Made by a program: the position numbers and the translations under genes. A stretch of DNA of 64,000 nt from Labia minor (Eukaryota; Arthropoda; Insecta; Dermaptera; Spongiphoridae). The notes beneath the pieces are model-generated. The model saw only the letters and a program-made list of their open reading frames with translations, had not been told where the DNA came from and ran no database searches. Where the stretch lies: NCBI GenBank assembly GCA_963082975.1, contig OY720346.1, positions 38,157,787 through 38,221,786 on the forward strand, given 5' to 3'. Below, one piece after another: positions 57,498-64,000 of this stretch (its first letter is position 1; every line of letters begins with the position of its first letter).

Positions 57498-57648
57498 TTT
57501 ATTCTCTTTACTAATACTACTACATGATCTGTTAGTAAATTATGTAAACTATATTCATAGATTTTCTCATTATAAATTATTTAATTTATAAATAAATATA
57601 CGTATTACATGAAAAATTTCATAAAATTATAATAAAATATAGACTTAC

Positions 57649-57692
57649 TGTTTATATTGAATGTTAAGTTCAGGTGTTTAATGGAAATCTGG
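57649..57692 (-). other. Non-coding first exon of GST copy 2
   Basis: The donor ACA|GTAAGT is conserved with copy 1. The acceptor TTTTCAG lies just upstream of the ATG at 56879. Confidence 0.58.
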
Positions 57693-57713
57693 TGGAAAAG
57701 TGAGTGAGTAATA

Positions 57714-57721
57714 CTTTTATA
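57714..57721 (-). promoter_or_regulatory. TATA box of GST copy 2
   Basis: TATAAAAG on the minus strand, in the same context as copy 1 (47255-47262). The two promoters are nearly identical for at least 60 bp, so expression patterns may overlap. Confidence 0.6.
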
Positions 57722-57869
57722 CTCATATCGAAGGAGCGGAGGAAAGGAAGAGGGAAACTTATCAAAGCTAATCTCATTGCTAATCTAGATACTAGAGTTA
57801 ATCTAATAATAAAATTTGGATAGTCATTCTCTATCACTTCAATTTATTTTTTTTCACTATTCAAAAAAT

Positions 57870-58397
57870 CTCGAGTGTCACCACTCGACTATCTCGCAAA
57901 TTTGAATTGAATTAAATAAAATTTATTATATTTAAATTAGATTTAATTAATTATAAATTATAAATTAAAATTAATAAACGTAACGTGCTGGCGTGTGATT
58001 TTCAGTGTTAAAACATTAATTCCGATACTTTTAGCGATTGAATCAAGCTGAAATTATATATATAGCAGTTTTATACAATTTTTAATCATGTGAAAAACTA
58101 TACATATATCTTTACTTTTAGTTAGTGGAAAAAAATGAAAAGGTGGTAGGTAATGACCCTTATCCGGATGAGCTACATTTCTTAAAAGTTGATAGAAAAC
58201 TACGAATTCTGAGTAATGCCCGTATACCAAATTTCATTTTTCTAGCTTAAACCGTTTTTGCGTAATCTTGTCTACACACACACACAGACATTTTTCTCAA
58301 CCTTAGTGAAAATGACTCAGGGACCTTCAAACGTATCAATCAATATCTCGACATCGAAAATTGTCGTGATCGCAATACTATCTCATGCGCGAGATAA
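57870..58397 (+). mobile_element. Family A repeat, full-length copy
   Basis: CTCGAGTGTCACCACTCGAC at one end and ACTATCTCATGCGCGAGATA at the other. The interior follows the family consensus, with ACACACAC in the variable microsatellite position. It lies where the truncated copy 47425-47553 lies in the other unit. Confidence 0.75.
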
Positions 58398-59119
58398 TTA
58401 AATGAATATTCTAAATAATATATCCGATATATTTGATTATATTATTAAATTAATTAATCTTCTCTAACTAAATGATTTGTTTCGCTTTGGGTATCATACT
58501 CCCACTAAAAATTCCTTTTACTATTTCTCTTTTTATTTAAGTAATATTTTTAATTTTTATTTTAATGAAACTTAAATAATTAATTACATTTAATCAATGT
58601 TTATAGATATACAATCAAAATATCGGGAACATTTTCATAAATTTTCTATATTTTTTTTTCTTATTTAACTAATATTATTTTTTCTTTTTATAAATAACAT
58701 AAACGTTTAGTAAGGATTAACACTAGAAATCATTTACTATTTGATAACGTTTTTCTCCACCTCACTTGGCAACTGTCTCTCTGTCTGTCTGTCTGTTCGT
58801 TCGACAAATTGAAATCGATTTTTCATCATCTTAATATTGAGATAGACTTTTGAAAATTTTTATTGATATTTCAATCGATCTCTAGAAGGGTTAGAAGAAA
58901 TATAATTGAATTATAATTAATTAATTGTAATTAATTATCGATTAATTATTTTTTCTAGGGCAAGAATGTTAATCCTTGTTTCTGGGATGCATCCTAATTA
59001 AGGAAAAAGAATTGAATCCCACTCTCTTTCCATTTCAGTAACTATTATTCAAACATCACGAGGGAAATTAATGAATCTGAAATTGATTATCCGGGAATAT
59101 CGTGGCTTTTTTTGCTTAG
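58398..59119. other. Intergenic or intronic DNA
   Basis: AT-rich with TCTG repeats at 58773-58796. No gene. Confidence 0.4.
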
Positions 59120-59348
59120 AACAAGTGCTATCCCTGAAGGGAAGCAAAAAGACGTTGGGGTATATTGGCACGAGTCCGATCAATCACTACCACTTCTACA
59201 TCGCCCCCCTCCCACCAAAACACTCTTTTCCAACCCTCCTGGCGGTGTCCCATTCCATTCCACAAAAGCATCCCCAAGGAAACATTCATTTGTTCCCGAC
59301 GTTAATTTCACACGGCTGTTCATATTTCTCACCAAAGGCGAGAAATAG
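59120..59348 (+). CDS. Candidate terminal coding exon, unidentified
   Basis: A pyrimidine-rich acceptor (TTTTTTTGCTTAG, AG at 59118-59119) precedes 76 open codons ending in TAG at 59346-59348. Codon composition (CCC, CAC, GGC, GTC) differs clearly from the AT-rich neighbourhood. The product would contain VGVYWHESDQSLPLLHRPPP and RKHSFVPDVNFTRLF. I recognise no family. The minus strand is also open and contains GDAFVEWNG, which resembles the core of some PDZ domains, so the coding strand is uncertain. No upstream exon was identified. Confidence 0.25.
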
Positions 59349-60180
59349 AAACCATCAATGGAGTTGGATACCAATACAATATTAAATGAATTTTATCAAA
59401 AATGCTTCATTGTTTTTCTCTTATTGGATTTTATTTATTTTTGTATTATTTATAAAAAAAATTAATTATTTATTTGAAATATTTATTAACTTTTTTTTCT
59501 AATTTTATGTTTAATTTTTAATTCCTTCATTGATATTTGAGATCTCACTGAGATTTGTACAAATGTCTGATGATTAGGTAATCTTTTACTATATATTATG
59601 TTATATTATTGTTGGAGTGGGGCAGAGTTTTATATATGTATATATAAGCTCTCCGCCTAATGAATTTATGTGTGCAAAGAACATTTTTTCAAATTAGCAT
59701 TTAACTTTTAGTAATTTATACTAGAATAGAAAATAAAATTGTGTAATTGAATGATAACTAATGAAGGTTGGCACTCTTCTATATAAGTATAGAATCAAAT
59801 TTTTAAAAAATAATATGAGCCCTTGTACAAAATTTAATTTAACGAAATTTATTATTTTTAACAAATTATATTAGTATTAAAATGATGACATTAATATCGT
59901 ATTTTCCAATTTACTGAAATTTTTATTACTCTTTTTATTAATATTTTCTTTCTTTTGAGCTTTTAAATTTGATTAAATGTTTAAAAATTTAGAAAAATAT
60001 AAATTTTTCCAAAAATATTGAAACCTCTTATTTATATTAATATTATCATTAAGTCGCTACCATATTAAATTTCTTAGTATATATTTTTGAATTTAAAATA
60101 ATTATAAATTGGAATAAAAAATCACAATTTAAAAAAATATTAACTTAGGTGCCTTAAAAATCTTTCCATCTTTCTTTACA
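59349..60180. other. AT-rich intergenic DNA
   Basis: No feature supported. Confidence 0.4.
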
Positions 60181-60182
60181 TG

Positions 60183-60693
60183 CGAGAGCAGGTCAATAAG
60201 TTAGTGAATTTTTAAATTACCGTCTCTTAATTGAAATGGCACTACTACTTCTGTCAGCAGGCAACTATCAGCTGACTTCTGCCGAATTTTGAACCTGCTG
60301 GGTCTTTTAGTTTTTGTTTGACATCCATTAATAGCTTACTACCTCGCGATTTGAGAAGAAAATGAAACAAGTGAATTTCCATGAAAATCCATGAATTGGG
60401 ATACGAATTGCTCCCTAATCCGTCCTATTCTCCGGATTTAGCCCCGAGTGACTATTTCTTGTTTGCAAACCAGAAGAAATGACTCGGCGGAAAGATACTC
60501 CAACGATAAAATAATGTCATAAACAAATCTATTTTGATGTCTTCGACAAATCTTATTTTTTGGAAGGGATGAAAAAATTGTAGAAAAATTGGACAAAGTG
60601 TATAGAGCTTAAAGGTTACTACCTTGAAAATTAAAATAATTTTTTACCCAAATACCTGGTTTCATTCAATACGGACTTATTGACCTGCCCTCG
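60183..60693 (+). mobile_element. Internally deleted mariner-like element, second copy
   Basis: Termini CGAGAGCAGGTCAATAAGTT and ACTTATTGACCTGCCCTCG. TA follows on the right (60694-60695), but the left flank is TG, a likely mutation of TA. Contains NPSYSPDLAPSDYFLF-like remnants (after frame correction) and is related to the element at 19086. Confidence 0.78.
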
Positions 60694-60695
60694 TA

Positions 60696-61699
60696 TTTGA
60701 TCAAAAATTTAATATTATAATAGTAATTAAATAACGAATGAAGAGGGATATATATTAAAAAATAAATAATAAGTATAGTTTTATCATTAAAAAAATATTT
60801 ATTATCGTGTCCTATAAAATTATCCATTCCTTTTACCCTAAACAGATATAAAACGGAAACGGAAAGAATTCAATGATTTATTTTCATGTATGGAATGTGG
60901 TTGTGGATGAGAAGTGGGGTTGGACCGGTTAACAGCAACGTAAGCGAGATAAGGAAAATGTCGCTTTATTTATGCTGTTTAAACAACTAAAAGTTTCAAA
61001 ATGAAAACTTTCTGTTTAAAATTATTTGTTAATGTTTAGTTAACAAATTAAATAAATAACCAGGAGGTTGGTGATTTATATTTGGACGGGACACTGGTTT
61101 GGCTAAGATGGTGTCGATGATAACCGGACATAATATTTATTAAACAAAAATATAAAAAAAAAAATAAAAATCCACCCATGTCTCTGTAATTAATGAACAA
61201 CACAAGAGGAGATTTTAATATTCCTTTTATCTCTCCTAAATAAATATATTAATTACTTTCATTTAGAAAAGATAATAGTTAGAATTATGTTGAAAGGTTG
61301 AAAAAGAAAATAAAAATGAAGAAGAGATGAAACCGAACTGACGAAAATTAGAGATTATACCTATTAGGTATATAATTTTTTTTATAATTTTGTTGAAATT
61401 CGTGACTATGCTTAAAATGTTCTTGTGTTTATCAATAAAGAGGAATTAGAGACAAGAGACTTTATTTTGCATTTGTTTACTTTTTTCTTTTTTACACATA
61501 TTGCATTTATTTTATTAAATGTATTTTTTCCAAAATTTCCTAAAGAAACAAATACTTTTATTAACTAATTATTAATCAAAATAAATTAATAAATTTATTA
61601 AAAATATTAGAAAATATATATTTAAACCCATAATTTAATATATCTGCATTTTATTTTAAATTAAAGATTTTTTTTTATTATTACATACAAGTTTTGGGA
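60696..61699. other. AT-rich intergenic DNA
   Basis: The moderately GC-rich patch 60880-60960 has no ORF or splice signals. Nothing else seen. Confidence 0.4.
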
Positions 61700-61985
61700 A
61701 GGCCCCACATGGTGGGAGGTAGCGTAGCTAGCTCACATTTTCGTGGTCCCGGATTCAAGGGGCTAGAAAGGGAATTTCTCTATCTAGGGTCGATGGGACG
61801 GACCCAACCCAGGCTCCGGGATCAAAATTTGGGAGCTATTTGATAAAAAATTGCCCCTCCAATCAAGAAAATCAAGGTAAAGGTTGATAGGACCCGTTCT
61901 ACTGATCATAGGACACCTAATTAATACATATAACGGACTTGATAGACGTTGTCCTTGCTTAGGACGGACAAAAGTCAGAAATTTT
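61700..61985 (+). mobile_element. SINE copy
   Basis: About 280 bp co-linear with 38047-38335: GGGAGGTAGCGTAGCTAGC head, degenerate B box (GGATTCAAGG), AATCAAGAAAATCAAGGTAA core and GGACGGACAAAAGTCAGA tail. Confidence 0.72.
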
Positions 61986-63175
61986 GTTTTTTTTATACAA
62001 ATTTTGGGGTGAACAAGTTAAAAACATTTTTATAATGTAATACAAGAAAGACTGGCGTATTAGGTATTACCCACTAAGCCCACTAGAAAGGGCCTCAAAA
62101 TTTAAATATATTAAAAATATTTCCTAAATAAAAATTTTTAAAAATATTGTCTTATTTTTGTTTATATTCACTCAAGAAATGAGTAATTAAATTTTTATTT
62201 TAAAACAAACAAGTATAAAGTAAAAATTTTAAATACAAACACTTCTAAAAAAAACTATTAAATAAATATATATTTTTAAAATTTTAATTGGGTAGTAGAA
62301 CAAAAATAATTGCATATACAATATCAAGGGGATGGCCCCATACACACTAAATAAATATTTTATACACGAATGAGTATATATATTATTTTGTTAAAATAAT
62401 TCATTCATTGAATTACATTCTATATATATATATATATATATATAATTATAAAAATGTTTATTTTTTTATTGAAAATAATTTTAATTATTTTTTATAATTT
62501 ATAAACCTATGTATAGGAAATAATAAATTAAAAGAACAATTTTCCAACTTCAAAATGTAAATGTTTAAAAACTATTAAAATATGAAATAAATCCTCCAAT
62601 TTATAATTTATCATTCAATTAAAAATTTTAATTGAATTTATTTTAAAAATATTTAAATAATTAAACTTAAATTATTGGTCAATATACTTATTTATCGATA
62701 TATCGAATGTCATATTATTCATTATGCAATACAACGATAGAATGTAAATATGTAACCCATCTCATTTTCTCTGTCATATTATTTTATAATTTAATAAAAT
62801 TAATATTTAAGTAGCAATTAGATTTATAATTAATTACTTAAACCTTTTATTTTGAATTATTAGAAATATTGATTTAATATAGGATTTCATTTGTATTCTA
62901 TTTGAATCAATTATTTTATAGAAATAATAATTTATTTAATATCTGCCTTTAAGTGAACACATTATTTGTAGTGACATACTCTTCAAATAAGAATATGGAA
63001 CTATCATTGATTGTTATATTGGGATAAATATAATGATTATTATATTTGGTATATATAAGTCTATTTTTATTTATTTAGATGAATTAAATTAATTAATTAA
63101 TTTCAATTAGAATTTGCGAATAGACTGAGGATCACACAGAACTTTAAAGATTACTTTTAATTATTGAATTTTTTT
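61986..63175. other. AT-rich intergenic DNA
   Basis: TA microsatellite at 62422-62443. No gene. Confidence 0.4.
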
Positions 63176-63236
63176 AGGCCCTAACTCGTCTTCAGTGTGG
63201 TAGACTGTCGTGTTAACCACTAAACCACTGATGAGT
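63176..63236 (-). repeat. tRNA-like SINE head
   Basis: Minus strand CAGTGGTTTAGTGGTTAAC resembles a polymerase III A box, followed by CTGAAGACGAGTTAGGGCC as a weak B-box region. It is not the same family as the 38047 SINE and is too degenerate for a tRNA gene. Confidence 0.4.
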
Positions 63237-64000
63237 CTAAAGATTAATTATTAAACATTAAAATTTTACATTTTTTTTAAGTTTAAATACTGAAAATTAT
63301 TAATTTAATATGTATTTTATATTATTAATTTTTTCTTTTAGTTATTTGATTTACAGTGCAGCTACATAATTATTAATTGTAACAAGTATTAATTTAATTA
63401 ATTTAAGCATTAATTAGCACTTTTCTTATAAGGTATCTACATTTTATTTTTATTTATTTATTTAGTTAGTTATTCTACTTCGCCCCTTTTGGGGTTTGGA
63501 GAAGGTTGTTAATAAATATTATTACTAATTTTAAAAAAATTTGATTTTTTTCTCTTCTAAGGATATAAACTCAGTTGAACAGGAACGTATTATATTCAGC
63601 TTTCAAACTATCAGCAAATTGATATACATGTTTGCATTGTATGTTACCTTCCCTCTTCCATTCACTCTTCCAATAGGAATACGTTGAGATGTGGGGTTGC
63701 ATTAGGGTGGGGTATGAGTGAGATTAAAGGGTTGCAAAAGGGCGGTCTGTCCGAGTTGATAGGTCACGATAAACAACATCCGTGAGGCCAGCATGTGTGA
63801 AACCTCCCTAACAAGTGATATATGGTCAGGGGTTAGTGCTATTTAATGGGGTTGAAATTAAATTGGTTACGTCTCGTCCACCCTTCTCTTTTAACATTAA
63901 AATGGAAATAAAGCGAATTGTTTCTTGTGTGAACTAGTGACAGAAAATGGTAAACTGAGATGGTAGAGAAAACCTGTAAAAGGATTCAAAGATTCTTTGA
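63237..64000. other. Intergenic DNA
   Basis: AT-rich to 63600, then a moderately GC-rich unique stretch without a convincing open frame. Confidence 0.35.

Overview
The window is AT-rich (by eye about three quarters A+T), intron-bearing and dense in transposons. I infer an arthropod genome, most likely an insect. The evidence is a pair of sigma-class glutathione S-transferase (GST) genes with arthropod-like exon structure, an intact gypsy-type LTR retrotransposon, mariner and DD34-type transposase relics, hAT-type miniature elements, non-LTR (LINE) fragments, a tRNA-derived SINE family and many non-autonomous Helitrons. I cannot name the species. Nothing looks bacterial and there is no CRISPR array.

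Layout. 1-1905 is AT-rich DNA without a gene. 1906-6729 is a young, complete LTR retrotransposon with a 1391-residue Gag-Pol ORF. 6730-42400 is intergenic or intronic DNA filled with old and young repeats: a perfect-armed fold-back element (8148-8362), hAT MITEs with target duplications (8367, 9524, 28866, 33288), a repeat family with hairpin ends that I call family A (14241, 18190, 20173, 23201 and later copies), five copies of one SINE, three Helitron families, two mariner-derived elements, LINE fragments, and a family I call B whose ends are ACCGACCGAC-like. A nested stack at 26199-27710 holds a Helitron, a tRNA-like sequence and a retroposed insert with 14-bp target duplications.

41000-58400 is the most informative part. 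It is a segmental duplication carrying two apparently intact four-coding-exon sigma GST genes on the minus strand (43966-46098 and 55602-56879). Each has a TATA promoter, a non-coding first exon and a 5' UTR intron. A scrap of a third GST first exon lies at 47554-47580. The two units are separated by an inverted repeat of the spacer. Because the units are paralogous, each serves as the pre-insertion allele of the other. This defines the exact ends of a 1628-bp Helitron (53891-55518), a 2340-bp Helitron (49969-52308) and a family B element (45316-45951).

58400-64000 contains one possible terminal exon (59120-59348), a degenerate mariner, a SINE and a tRNA-like relic.

Functional genes are few. 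The GST pair presumably makes cytosolic detoxification or prostaglandin-isomerase-type enzymes. The retrotransposon makes its own replication proteins. Three GC-rich islands (12480-12860, 31550-31990, 35120-35400) and the stretch at 59050-59390 may hold exons or regulatory DNA of a larger gene, but I could not identify it.
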